Shown one piece after another: positions 23,781 through 38,800 of a stretch of DNA of 64,000 nucleotides. Under the pieces are notes generated by a model. It saw only the letters and a program-made list of their open reading frames with translations. It did not search any database and was not told the DNA's origin. Source of the stretch: Physella acuta (taxonomy: Eukaryota; Mollusca; Gastropoda; Physidae); assembly GCF_028476545.1 (NCBI RefSeq), contig NW_026731945.1, positions 634,513 through 698,512 on the forward strand, read 5' to 3'. Made by a program: the position numbers and the translations under genes. Numbering within the stretch: position 1 is the stretch's first letter; each line of letters starts with the position of its first letter.

Positions 23781-23893
23781 GTTGTCCGTAGATGATAACC
23801 TTAAGCTAACTACAAAATTCCCCAGCGCGTATCCAGTGGTAAAAACCTGACTGCCTTGATTAGTCAGACAATGAAGATGTCGTTGTCATATAG

Positions 23894-26800
23894 CTATTCT
23901 GACTTCAACTTGGTTCCCGCCAGGCGGGGCTGGTCAACATAGATTGTCCCAAACACAAAGATGGTTGCCATGGAGAGGATGGAAGCCACGCCCCAGAACA
24001 ACACATACATCATCTGTTCACTTACATGCTCTGTGAAAAAATAAAGAAGAAAAAAAAAACTTGAATTAAAGAATGGGAAAAAAAGATTAAAGAAAGAAAT
24101 TGTTAATAATTTTGTGAAGAAGAAAAAATTTTTTAGATACATAAACAGGCAGGCATTTAATCTAGCTGAAATGTTTTTTAAATATTAAATTAAAACAAAA
24201 ATTCAAATGCAAACTGGCACTAAAACAGCATTAGTTAGCAAAAACCATATTAAGTGAATAAAAAATGTATTAATACTCATAATTGATGTGTACTCAATTG
24301 ACTTTAGGATGTTTAAATATTATTCTTACAATAAAGATATAATAAATGATTAAAACAATAAAAGAATAAGCTATTCATTCATTGAATAAATTATTCAAAA
24401 GAATATTAGCATCTCTGTTAACAAAAAAATATATACTATTTTAGGTAATTAAAAATGTATTTAACTGTTCTTTTTTATCAGAAGTGCTAATCCAAATTGT
24501 GAGCATCCCCCCATATTATTACAGTCTTATTTTGTCAGAATGAAAAGACAGGGGAAATTGTTTTTAGAATAATTGTTATACTAAAGAGGAAATCAATAAC
24601 AGTTCAATCAGCCTTCCTTAACTGTTAAGTCTCTTAGTTGCCAAACATGAAATCAAGCTGGTTATAATATTAATATTACAATAAAAAATTGCATCAGCAA
24701 AATTAACAAGTTGGATAGCCTAGTTACTCTTTCAGGGAAAATATTTTCATACAACTTATATAGTGAATAATAAAAATCTTAGGAAAAAGTTATGCAACTA
24801 CTAAATTAATATCAGTAATATAAAACAATAATTTCCTATTTTTGAAGTTAAATTATAAAAAGCAAAAATTTATTCTAACAAGTATTGATGTTTGGTACTT
24901 TATTTGAATATTCTTCTTAAGTGTTTAGCCTTGCCTAAAAAATTCAAACAATGAAAAGATGTAAAATGCAAGAAAAAAAAACTTTAAAAAACAAAAAACA
25001 GTAAGTTCAAATACATGTTTTAAAAAAATATATTTAATATGCTGCAGTGTTTGTTTGATTAAACAATGCCATCTTATAGTTTAGTGTAGAATCTCATAAC
25101 CAATAAATTGCATAGACATCAATTAACAGCAAATAAAACTCTGGAATATTAACTAGCCCTGAAAATTTGATGAGCACGTACATTCACACTAAACCTTTGT
25201 TTTGAATGGACATTGTCGTAAAGTAAGTGTGTGGTTTAATTTTCAGGGCTGATAAAAAAAAAGGAATGAAGACACAAGAATTCCATTCTTTAAAAATTAC
25301 TCACTCGTTTCAGTCTTCTTCCACCTGTTTGTCATGTAATATAATTCATGTCATTAGGTAATTTTATTGACACTAAGAAGGTAAATTCTTGACATGTTCA
25401 ATCCTTTTTTAAATATGTTAGTTAAATACAGCAAGCTCATTTATGTATAGTGAAAAGTTCAAGTGATCAAAGTTGTTTTAAAAAAGTTTTGAAAAAATCC
25501 AAATCCAAATGTAAAGTTGTATATATGCACTTATAAGGATGAATAATTTATACCAAAAAAGTGTTCATGCAAATTTTGCCAAAAAAAAAAGTTAAAGTTA
25601 AAAAACAATAACAAAACAAAATATTTTTCAAAGCCGTAATTTACTTATACAAATGGCGATTTTTTAAATTTTTTGGCATGATAAAATCCAAAATAGCTTC
25701 TTTCAAACCTTATTATGTTTACAAGCAAAAGAAATATTAGTGAAACTTTATGGTAGAATCTGAGAAAAATGCACAATGGAAAAAGTGTGCACAAAAAAGT
25801 GAGCAATGGCAATTTTATTTTCTTAAATAGAGCATTTATAGACGTTAACAAATAATAACCACATGTAAATTGTAGCATAATTAAATGCTTTTCCACAAAA
25901 TAAGGCACTATTGAAATGTAATAGTATGATCAGTTTGTATTTGCCAGTTTTTCTGTTTGCACAGTTTTCCATAGCACACTTTCACATTTGCCTTTTTCTG
26001 GGAACTGTTAGAATCACATCTATGTGATTTTGAAACATCTGTGCCAAAAAACTTATTCTAAATTTTATGTATGTAAGACGTTTTATGGTAGAATCATATC
26101 AACAGGATATTGAAATATTTGTGCCAAACAAAAAATACCCAGATTAATACAGGAAAGCAAACACATACCTTCACCTAATGTTGGCACACAAAAAAATGAT
26201 ACAGTATTCAATACACTCTACAAATACAACCTGTGCCACATGAAAAAGGACTGGTCTGCACCAAGTTAACAACGACTGGTCTGTACCACGTTACCTAGGA
26301 CTGGTCTGCACCAGTTTACCCAAAGTTTGCACAAAGTTAACTAAGTCAGTTACTCACCATCAGGCAACAGGACACTGACCATGAACATGGAAAAGGCCAC
26401 AATAAAGATGACTGGTACCTAAAGGGTAGAGAATTATTATAACAATGTATAAGATGCTAGGGCTTCTCAAGAAAAAATAGATGAAATATTTATCTAATTT
26501 CTTTTTCATTCACAAATGCATTTCCGCTTTTGAAGGTGTGCAAATAGCAAAGATATAGTACACACCTAGCGCACACATCAATATAATTAATAGTGTGTTA
26601 AATTATCATAATCAGGAAATAAGTTAATTCCATTACAAATCAATTGGAAAAAAAAGACTTGAATATATCTCACAGCATAATATTTCCAATCTCTGTTGTT
26701 CTCCAGAGGTGAGGAGTTGGCTGTGAGCCCTTCATCTTCCTCTACAATATAATTTCCAAGAAACAGATCCATGGCATCCTGCAGTACAATAGAATCATCA

Positions 26801-29800
26801 GCAGCATTAGACATGTTACGTTGTACAATTTTGAAAAAACATTCAATTAGACGGGAAAGTGTCTGTAAAAGGTGTGTTGTTAAACCTAAAAGACTAGAGG
26901 TCGAACACTCTGGAACATGAGGCTCCACAACTCAGGACATAAACTCTTCTAGGAAAGAAAACTTCAAAATCAAACAACTGCTGCTTCTTGGTTGGACAAA
27001 GGCTATGGAAGCAAATCCAAAAAGAAAAGCAGGCTGAAATCGGAGTCAATGGCCTCAATGGCACATAAAAAGTTGACATGTAATACTTAATTGTGTTACA
27101 ATATAATTTCCAAGAAACAGATCCATGGCATTCTGCAGTACAATAGAAGCAGCAGCATTAGACAAGAGGTAACAATGTACAATTTTAAAAATAACATTCA
27201 ATTAGACAGGAAATGTAGACAAAATTTAGTTGACAAAGTAAATAAAATACTTATTTTGGTGTTATTCTAACAGTATTAATTTATTATTACTTAGGGCTAT
27301 GTTGGTGGAAGCATGAGGTGAGAGGTGCCTAGAAATGCCTCCATAACAATACTAATATTTTTAAAATTGGGACTCATGAGTTCAATGTTTACTCTAGTAG
27401 CTTAAATATCTAACTAAATACGGAATGTATTTCATTACATGATTTGTAAAATTCAATTAAAAACTACTAAAATGCTGAAGCAACTGTTGACACTAATAAA
27501 AACTCAATATTTGTGAGATACTCTATGTAGAATACAATAATAATAAAAACTGCTAGATACTACTGTTTGTTTTTCTACTGTATTTAGTTAGTGAGAAATG
27601 CCTAGTAGGTCTTTTTGTATGATAATAAAAAAAAGATGATGGGTGATTGCTGTGATATCATGTGGCATTCAAGCACATTAGTAGCGAAGTGGGTGTGTCA
27701 CATTTGTAGCAAATACGTGACATAATGGTACGCTAATAACCTTGTTCTAACTGTTTGCTTTTACCTGTCTGCTCCCATCTTGGAAATTGTTTTTGAAGTA
27801 TCGTATGACAGAGTTGTAGCCATCTTGTAAGGCACCATACATTGTTCGTTTGCCTGTCCTATAACAGAATACATAGTTTTTATACTACTTTTGTACATTT
27901 GAGGGGAGAGTACTATCTCAAATAAAATAAACAAATGTCTATAGGGCTGGCAAGAAGGTCACCAACCAGTTATATGGCTCATGCAGGTTTTATTGAGCCA
28001 TGGAACTGGTTGGTGACCTACTTACCAGCCCTATAGTGTACAAGTAAAATGACGTGAAGAACTGCACAGCCTGATTGTATTAACTAGAGCAGTGGTTCCC
28101 AACCTTTTTCGAGTGGCGACCCCCTTTTATAAAAAGTAAGTGACCCGCGACCCCCATAGAATTAAAAAGCCGAAATTAGTATGGAAAGTAATAAGCACTA
28201 AAAAAAGATTTTCTAGTAGACTTTTAATATGAACTACTCTTGATAACTGTTTTAATAGCATGAGTAAAATTGCATACTATTCACTAAACCTGCGTGGTTA
28301 AGTTTTTAATTTAAAAAAAAATTTGTTAACGCCAACCTATGTCATTATAATTATCTTAATTTTGTTTTTAATCGAAGAATAGTGTTGAAAATATATTCTC
28401 GAAAAGTCAATCAATTTTACGTTTGGGTATGAATGGTGAATACTACACCAAAATTGTGTCTGCAGTTTTTCATCTTACTCAGAATCATTCTGCAAATCAA
28501 AGAATTCATCTTGTAATTCATCGGGAATGCTGGCAACATTAAGGGAAGAAGATAATGGGTAATGCGTAAATGCAGATTCTTCTTTTTTCAGCTCAGAGAA
28601 ATAGCGATGCAGTTCATTTTCAAGAGATTCAAGATGCCCAGAAATCACTACTTTCAAAATTTTAATTATCTCACAATCAGATTCATCTACCACACCGCAG
28701 AGTTTCTCAAATTTACATTTCTAAAATTTATTTTCTTTACCGATTTTGCAGCTTTGATAAAAATGCCCCGAGATTATCATGGAAAGTTATAATATTGTTC
28801 ATTTTCCCTGAAGCTTCAGGTTAAGCTAATCTTGATGTTCGAACACATCTGCTAGGTATGATACTCTCTCCAACCACTCTATGTTGTTTTAAGTGTACCA
28901 AAAAGTCTTGTTTCCTTTGCACTTCCAAGAACAATTTGATTTCAGATTTCAATTCAAAAACACAATTTACAACATTTCGTTTGACAGCCAGCGTACTGTA
29001 GTGTAGAAGAGCAGAACCTCGTGATCTATAATAATGTTTTTGCTCAGTTCTTTGAAGGCTCCAGATTTTATATAATTTACGACTTATACTAGTAATGGAC
29101 TCTTGATGTCGATTGGTTAGGGCAGTGGTTAAGGAACTAAATCTTTTCTGTTTTCTGAAAGCCCGATTTTGAGCTAAACATAGAAGGCGCACCATCCGTA
29201 CAAACCCCCACAGCCGGTCTAACCCATTTTAATCATCCCGTTTAAAAAAAAAAACTTATTTATTTTCTCCATGCTATCTTCACAAAATAGCAACTCTTCT
29301 TTGTTATCATCCGCATGAATATAGACACAGACCAGCAACTGCCAACACGAACTCACGTCTGTTGATTTATCAACTTGGAAAGCAAACAATGTTGAAAGCT
29401 TAATTTCAATAAAAATGTGTTATTTAACATTTACGTACATGCAGCGTTTGATGAGATTTTCTATTGTTTTTTTTTTTTTTTTTTTGCTTGGCATTTTCTA
29501 TCGCGACTTCATTTGATGCTTGCACTAATGCAGGTGAAAACTTCCTGTTCGATCAAGTCTCTGACGTTTACAACTAGCTTCTTACCGACGAAAGAAATCC
29601 ATATATTTTTGGTGTGTTCCGAAAGAATCATCTCAAATGACGGTTTAGTTTTGAAGATTTCATAGATTCGTGACTGAGAACAACTTTGTACAGTGCGCTT
29701 TGTTTTTTCTCTATTACATTTCCAGTGATGTTAATGAAGCCGAATTTCAAAAATTCTTCTAAATATTTATGTTTTATGTCAAATTACTAAGGTTTAGTAA

Positions 29801-32800
29801 ACCAGTTGGCGACCCCCCAGAAAGACCTTCGCGACCCCCAGGTTGGGAACCCGTGAACTAGAGGGTGAAATGTGGAGAAACAGACGAAGTTTACACTAAA
29901 GAAAAAAAATACCTTCATATATAACTTGTGAAATCTAAAGTTTAAGCTAAAGAAAAAATAACTTCATATATAACTTGTGAAATCTAAAGTTTAAGCTAAA
30001 GAAAAAAATATCATATATACCTTGTGAAATCTGTTTTTAAAGCACCTGTACCTGCATATTCTTTAGAGATGACATCAGCATTGTCTGCCCAGACTAAATG
30101 AGAAATGTTATACATTAGTTATGGAGCTGTGGGGCATGTCACCTATAACCAGGAAAATGCTTCAGCAATATATGAGTATTTAAGACATACAGGTCATCCA
30201 TTTATGATGTCCACACAAATTTTGAAATTTAGATATTTCTTGATGTTCAAAGACTACGATTTTGTGAAAATTCCAAGTCCACACACTGTCCACAATTGTC
30301 AATTTTTTGTTAACCCCTCCTCCCCATCCCTCCTGTGTGGACATCAAAAATAGATGAACCCATCATATACCAATTTATTGTCAGGTTACTTCCAGTCCTA
30401 TACAAATACTCTATAATATGTTCATCAAACTTTATCAACCTAAGTTTGTCAACCTAACTTTATCAACTGCAGGAAAACATATTTACCATTTTTAAAAACG
30501 GTATCAAACTGTGTTTCATCCTGTAGGTTATGATCAACATCTATGATACCCAGTTGCTGAAAGTAAACAAATTTGTTACCAACAAAGTTTTGCTGCAAGT
30601 AGTGCAAGCACAGGAGTAAAATGTCATATGAGAGGAACACACTTTATCACAGAAAATAATAGGACATCATCTATTGTTAAAAATATATAACTAACAATGA
30701 AACTTAATAGAAAACAAGATTTTATTTTAAATACTGACACACAAAAATAACAGTAGTCATGTAATGGCAAACACAAAAGTGTTTCAAACTAAGGCCTTAG
30801 TCAAAGAAAAAACTTGGTTTTATAAGTTTGCCTTATGTGACGTGAGCCTTAAAGGAGTGCCTAGCTCACAAAACAGGAAATATTTTTTTTTGCTATTTTT
30901 AAATAAGCTTTTTTAATTACATTTTGAAAAAAGTTTTGAGATTCATTAGAAAAAGAAATGTTCATTTAAATAATGTCAATTTTCATTTAAAAAATAAATA
31001 ATTTTCATGTTTATTAGAAAATGAAATAAATTTTCATGTTCATTTAATTGAAATGACAGGATGTCTGTATGTGAATCTTACCACAAACTGCTCTTTTAAC
31101 ATATATTTAGCAATCATACTCTGAACAACATTAAATCTTACCACAAACTGCTCTTTCAACATATATTTAGCAATCATACTTTGAACAGCATTAAATCTTA
31201 CCACAAACTGCTCTTTCAACATTTCTTTAGCAATCATACTCTGAACAACATTAAATCTTACCACAAACTGCTCTTTCAACATCTCTTTAGCAATCACACT
31301 TTGAACAACATTAAATCTTACCACAAACTGCTCTTTTAACATTTCTTTAGCAATCATACTTTGAACAACATTGGTCCTGTCTAAGCAATCAATGCAGTTG
31401 GTGCGGAATACACCAGTCTGGGTCAAGCTGACCTTCTTGCCAATTTGCAAAAAGTAGCTGTACAGGAAAGAGCAGAAGTTTGTAATAATCGTTGATTGAT
31501 AAAAATTAAAGCTTAATATAAAATACAAAATTTGGAATGTTTTATTTGAATAATAGAAATGATGGTTCTTAAATTTGGGTTAGAGTTAGGCTTGGATAAG
31601 TATTTTATTGGCAGCAAGCTAAAGTATCATGTACTAAGAAAGGATTGACAACATTTTTACAGAAAACAACCTTTATCAACTTGCAACATGAAAATTATAC
31701 TCTAGAAACAATCGATACAATGTTGACTGCATATCCAAAGGTATCTAATGTGAGAATATATATCTAGTATTATAGTTGTAATTGAAATGTAAAACTACTC
31801 CTTTGTTGCTAACTGATTTGGAACCTCCCCTCCCAAGTTTTTTTATATTTAACTTGTATAGCTAGCTCAATCCACATTAATAAAATCTCTTACCCAAATT
31901 TAACCCTATCTTGCTGTAGCCTGTCCATTAGAATGCTCAGCCTATCCCACCTCATTTTCTTACACTCTTTGTGGAAATCAAAAGGTTCATATCTGGAATC
32001 AAAGGTCGTTGCATGTAAGACTACTACATCTAGCAGTCAAATTTCAAATACATCACATGACTCGCTACATGACTGTCTAGTAATGTTATATAAACTGTAA
32101 GACACTTTAGCACTTTTAGGTAACCTAATGTCATTTTAGCCAAACAACACTACAGATTAATGTGATATAAGCAATATAACATGTCCAGGTAACCAAATGT
32201 TATATCAGGTATATCAGGTAACCAAATGTCATATAGCCATACGATGCTATATATCAGATAACCAAATGTCATATACGCCACATAATGCTATATCTCAGGT
32301 AATTGCAATAAACCAGCTGACCTGATATTCCTATTCTGGGCACTAGTGACAACCTGTGACAACTTTTTCTCTAAGACTTGCTCGGGTCCATCTTGGTTGA
32401 TCTGGACAATAAAAGGAATAAATTTACTATAAACTTTAACAACCATGCTACAATATAAAGTAAATATATTTACTGAAGAAACCATCACAGCTATGTTTTA
32501 ATAATAAAACATGTTATTTTTTTAATACTCAGAAAGAAGCCGATTAAATATTTCATTATTAAACCAATTTTTTTTTGGGTGATGTTACTGTTTTTACGAT
32601 AAAAGTCAGTAATGCGTCTGAATAGGACTATATTTAGGTTCAGAATTAAGACCAGAGATTGGGTAAAAATACCTAGCTTCAATAAAACCTTAAGCTATTT
32701 TTTCCACGTATCAGCAAAAAAGTAATGCAACTATGGTTTCAATCAAAGTTAAATCTTTTAAGCAATAATATTTTTTTTAATGTTAAATAAACTTTTGAAG

Positions 32801-35800
32801 ATGTACTTTAACATGTTAACTTATTTAGAAGTTATGCAAAAAAGAACACATTTTAAAGACAAAGCAGTAATACTCACCAAATTAACAATCACTTGATCCC
32901 CATAAATAAAGATTTGGTGGTCAAAATGTTTCTTGAAAGCAGACAACTGGGGTAAACAAAGATAGATATCAGCACTTCAACTGACAATTTATTGATTTTA
33001 AGATGCTACTATTACTAACCAGATGTCTAGATCAGACACCAAAAACATCAGTAGACCAACTTACATGATCAATATCCATAACCACAGGGTTCGGAAGTCT
33101 CTTCAGGTTTGCTTTCTGGCTCCAAAAAATTGGAATAGATCCTCTGGTCTAAGGAAACACAAGTTTTCTTTAAAATGTGCATGAGGTTATATTTGAAGTA
33201 AAATAACCATCTAGAAATTTAGTATATTCAGTTATGCTATTTCTACAGAAAGGAAAATAGTATGATCTACTAAATGATGGATAAATGGACTTAAAAGATA
33301 ACTAAGGTTGGCAATACTCATCAATTTATAAAAAAAAAACACCAGTAAAACTAGGTCTCTAGTACAAAAGCATTTGTTAATCAGAGGGTTTTTTTTTATT
33401 TATATATTTGAGAAACATCTCTGATAAAGAAAAGCTCTAATGCAAATTACAATATTAATCAGTGGGAGTTCATTTTTACTTTTAAATTAATATTTTAGAG
33501 GAAAAGAATCTCTAATTAGTGTATCAGATCAATAAGTTTTGTTGGTGATTAGTAAGTTAGCTTCCTATGCCAAGATTTGTAAATAATGTGTAGGGATTCC
33601 AGCAACATACCTGCACAAAAGAACAGAGGCTTTCCCCATACTGCACGATCTGCTCAGTCTCAACAAAATTGGCAACCTGACCCTGAAGGTCAACACCTCG
33701 CACATTAAACCGGGTCCCTGCGCGGAAGATGCACCTCCGAGATATCACAATGTAATCTAAGGCATGTCCGTTGACTGTTGTCTTAGTGACTGTTGCATCT
33801 GTCAAACAGCTTAAGGAAATGTATTTTAAGATTTTTGTGACAACTCTGTAAAACATTATGATCCTTGATAAAATTAAACTAATTGAAGAACCTAGTGCTA
33901 AAAGTACATGTCACAGTTTTGTGAAAATAAACACAAGCCATGATTGTTATTCCTCTAGCTCATCTTATGAACAAATATTAATACTAAAGAACATTATAAT
34001 TTTATAGCCAATTTAAATTTTTGAACTTATTTATTTCAAAATGTTTTTCTAACTTAAGTAATTTTAGCACAATATTCTGCAGCTTTAAGTATTTAATCTA
34101 ACCTAACAGTGTTGTCAGTTTCTACTAAACGGACAACTGAAGGTTATAATTTTACAAAATTTTAAGGACTGTAGTGAAAAAGGATACAGCCCAATATCAT
34201 AGGCAGGCAAAACTTGGCCAGCTCTTGTTGTTGTGACAGCTCCCTTAACACACTAGAGTTCCATACAAATCTCTGGTCAGCCTAGTAATGAAATTCATTC
34301 AAGTGAAATATGAAACAAGGAATTCATAGAGGTGAAATATGAGGCAATCATTTACAGAGTTGTACCGTTGTACATTTTCAGAGTTGTAACATTGTATACT
34401 ATGTGAAATAAAATCATGAAAATAATCAATCAATAAAGTTTTAGATGATCAAAACATGCTTTTTGTGGCATTTATTATTCTGTTTACTTATTGGTACATC
34501 TTTCACAAAAATAATAAAATTCTAGACAATCAAACATGTTTTTGTAGCTGTTTTTATTCTGTTTACTTACTGGTACTTCTCTCACAAAAATACTGTTTTT
34601 AAAAACACTGAGTCCTGCAGCCAGCCATCAAAAATACAAAAGTAGTGTTAAGTTTATGGTAAAAAAAAAACACAGTACATACCCTTTCATGCAAGGCCAA
34701 GGTGTTGAAGTCAGGGCTTGTGTTATACAGTCTCTGTAGAGTGTGGGTGAGGTCAAAGGTCGGTGAGTAGTAGAAGTTCTCAGTGTTCAACATGGTGTCC
34801 AGCAATGCCAGGTAGTTTTTGTTGATGGCAACCTGTGGTCAAGGGTCACAAACATTGTCAATGAAACTGAACATCATATGTCATTTATTATGTAACATAA
34901 GACTCCTTATTACAAGCTATGACCAGTCAAAGGAATAGTTAGCCAGTATAAATAAAACATACAGACATAAAGTTTTGTCTTGGCTAATTTTTTTATGTAA
35001 ATTTAATATAACAAACTTGTGCTGGAATACCACATAAGAAAAATAATATTTCATGATGAATTACTACACAACAAATATTAATTTTAAGAAAATATAATTG
35101 TCCACAATGTTGAATTTAAAAAGATAAGTACAAAAAGATTCAACATTAACACAGTTTTAAATAATGTATGCTTACAATTCTCAAATAATATGCTTTGATT
35201 GTTAAATATTATTAAAAGCACGAACAGTCTTTAAGACAAAATATTTTTAAAATAATAATTGAGTACATCTTTTATACAGCATTATATTCTTTAAGTTATT
35301 AGAAATTATTTTAAAAACTACCTGTCTTTCTGACAAATGTGTGAGTGATCTTTTATAACTGAAGACTTCTGTTTTGGCCACCTTCCATATGGCATGGTTC
35401 TTCAGCAAGCCAACCTTTTCCCTCTGTGTGACAACTATCAGGTATGGTCCTGGCAATAACAAAAACAAAACATCAATGAAATGATGGAATTATTTGTTCA
35501 AACTATTGGGTCTGCCATAAAACATTTTGTACACTCTAGCCAGTTGACACATCAGTTATTTCCTTTTTCCCCAATATAGACAAACTACTAAGACTAATTT
35601 GCCTAATCCAACTATGGCCTATGTTTCTCTGCTTTAACTTTATTAAATAAAACCTCATGATTATTTTCTTCAGATTTTTAAAAAATGTAATGATACTAAT
35701 CTTTCAAAAGCACCAGAAAAATGAAGAGTATAATCAGTATAGTATAATGGTTCATTCGGGTCAGCTAATAATAAAGGGTCTTTTCTTCTGTAACTGCTTA

Positions 35801-38800
35801 TTTGGACATTCAAATGAAAAAAACACATATAATTTAGCTCTGCTAATGAAATATTGTAAAGACAGCTTTATATAACTACCTGCAACAAGGCGAATGATGC
35901 CCACAATGCCATAGATATTGATTGTGATGGCAGAGGCTGGAATCTCATTTTTAAAACCTGAAACAGAAATTTTAAAAATATCATACACAAGAGAATTTGT
36001 TTGAAACTGTATCACCTCATTTCTACATACACACCCCAAATTTATGTTTTGAAAAGAACTTACTGCAAACATACTTTAGTAAAGATAACTTCATTTATTA
36101 AACCTAATGACATTCCAGTCCCAGAGTACTTCTACTTATAAACTCCTTACCTTGGATTGAAATATCTTGAGTGACTCTGTCTATAACTAGAAGCTCTGGG
36201 TTATCACTGCTTGGCACTACAGGTTCAATAATAAACTTCTCTGAGGTTATATGACTGTGTAGTGGAACAAAGCATTTGTTTTAGACATTTAATGTGAACT
36301 TGCTAATTTAATTGCTTAAATTTTTTACATAACAAATTTAGGATATTCTCACAGCACTAGATTAAATGTTAATTTCTATAGCAATTTAAAGGACAATATT
36401 TGTTCCTTCTATAATAAATAAATAATTGTGTTTGTTTTAATATTTAACTACTCAGATAAACTTATCATATGGGTGATAACTAGGTTTATACTGGTCTGGT
36501 TTTATGAACTTTACTGATAAGGCATTAAGTCAGATAATACTTCAACTACTTTAAAATTATTTTAAATTGTTACCCAACCAAAAAAATGTCAATATTCGGT
36601 ATTCTTTTAACATAAATTCAGTCTGATATAGCGTGGCCTTTGGTTAGCATGATATGCCTACTTAAGACAAGTTGTTGACAACCACTTTAAGTAAGGGAGC
36701 TTGCACATATTATTATTTATGCATATTATCAGGAAGGATTAGGTGGGTGGTTTATCATTGTTAGGCTGTCATGTTTTACAAATTGACAGGGTTTAAGATG
36801 AGCGCTGTATAATATGTAACACTGATTAAACCTCCTTTTCATAAAAATTAAATTATAATGTTATATGGTAGTTTGAAAAGTTTGTTGTCTGGTTGCAGGA
36901 TAGGCATAAATCCAAGTGCAATATTTGCCCTAACTTGTTATTGGTTGCAAGAAATTGGATGCTTATGTAGTCTATGCCCGGAAAATATGTGATGTTTTGC
37001 CTTTTAGAGAAATATGCTTTTAGTGTGGAATGTACCTAATTAAACATGCATATTAATGACAGATTTAAAAATAAATTGATTCATAATAAATAATATAAAT
37101 ACAAAAAACAGTGGGATAAAGTAAACTAACAAAAATTTTTGTTATTATGCCATATGCCTATAGGTTTTATTTTTGTTTTAGACTGAATTAGACTACCAAT
37201 GTCATAATTGCCATGACATGTTAAGAATAGAGAACACAAACCAACAAGTTTTTGACCTTTTTTAATGGTGAAAAAAAGAGTCTCTTATTCTAAGCAGTGG
37301 CCCCTAATTAGGTAATTATGAGTTATTTTTGGCCTCAAATTAACCAGCAAGGGATATGGTTTGTAATGGTATATGATAAGTGACAGAATATTTTCATTAA
37401 AAGTTTAAGGAGAGGGACTACTGTAACTACCATACTGTAGTACTACCTAACTAGACCTATAAAATTTAAAAAATGAAGTGACTCAGTGTATTATTTGAAT
37501 TTTGGGTGAAAAATCCAAACATAGGTTGGCGGGGTCACTGTGAGTTCAGCAGGCCTATATTGATACATCAAAAACAATTTACTAGAACAGTTTGATCTAT
37601 CTAGATCTAGGACTAGCATCTGACCTACTAGATCTAGATTCTATTCATTTCTTTTTTTTAACCTGCATCGGCCTTAGGTATTGAATAAAAAACTTAAACT
37701 TTATGTGAACAATGAATTGACAAGAAGACGAAAAAAAGTCAAGCAGTCCTGATATCTATTTTTAGATCGTATGCTACCTAGAGACAAATTTACAGACTGC
37801 ATAGCGATCCATCTAAATGTGGCCTTATAAAAATCTAATTCTAGATCTACAAGAACAGATATCTCTACTTCATCTTCTATTCTAGATCTAGCTGAATCTA
37901 GATCTAGATCTATGTCAATTGATGACTTCTATTAATTGTTAACTACCTTTTACTATATTATTATCTATTATCTTATTCGGTAATCTATCGTTTTAGGTAC
38001 GTAAAATGGCCAGCGACTTGTAATGTGAAAAATAGGTGACTCCTTAAATTTTAATAGGCCCTAATTATTAGTTTTTCTTACTATATGTGAAATCTACTCA
38101 ATTCTCAATTTAAACATGACAACTGAATAAAAAACGTCCATACTTTATCCCCTAGGCACTAATTTGGGGGTTGTAGCGAATTTAGGCTAAATTATTGAAT
38201 TTTAAAATGTTTTGTCACTCACAGCTATGATATGACGGATCATCCATGACAACCTGGTTAAAAGTTGAAAGGTTTAACTTTTTAAGTGACTGTGAAATAG
38301 ATCTAATTTTTTTTCACAAGAGAGTTCCTAAAAGTAGAATTGGCCAGTCTATCGTCGGGATATATTTATAGAGGAAAAAAATTTAAGAGAATGTCATCAG
38401 AAAAGAATTTTAAAAAAGACAAGACAGAAGTGATGTTTGAATTCTTTTATTTCTTTAATTTTATAACATTTTTTATTGTACAAAAGAGCAAAATAAAAAA
38501 CCATGCCAGGTAAACGTATCCATTCAAATAGCGGTCACGTGGTCAAAAAAAATAAAAAAATTAGGTTGTCATTTTTTGGACACATCATATAAAAAAAGTG
38601 TTGAAGATATTTGATTTATTTTTTCATAGAATGATAAAACTAATAATGCTTTACTTTGGAAATCAATTTTGTGATATGGAGATCTATATTTAAAAAGTTA
38701 TATTATTTTGAATGACACCGACTTTAAATTTAGCCTACATTCTCAAAAGCAATTTTTGAAAATGCTTTTCTGGCATATTTCGACTTGCCACCTATAGCAT

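Noticed and set aside
31040-31320. Treating the 162-codon minus-strand frame as one continuous SAC1 exon end
   Set aside because: Family alignment (EQF-V-QLGII) supports splicing at a GTAAGA donor; reading on past the last unit meets a stop in intron sequence.
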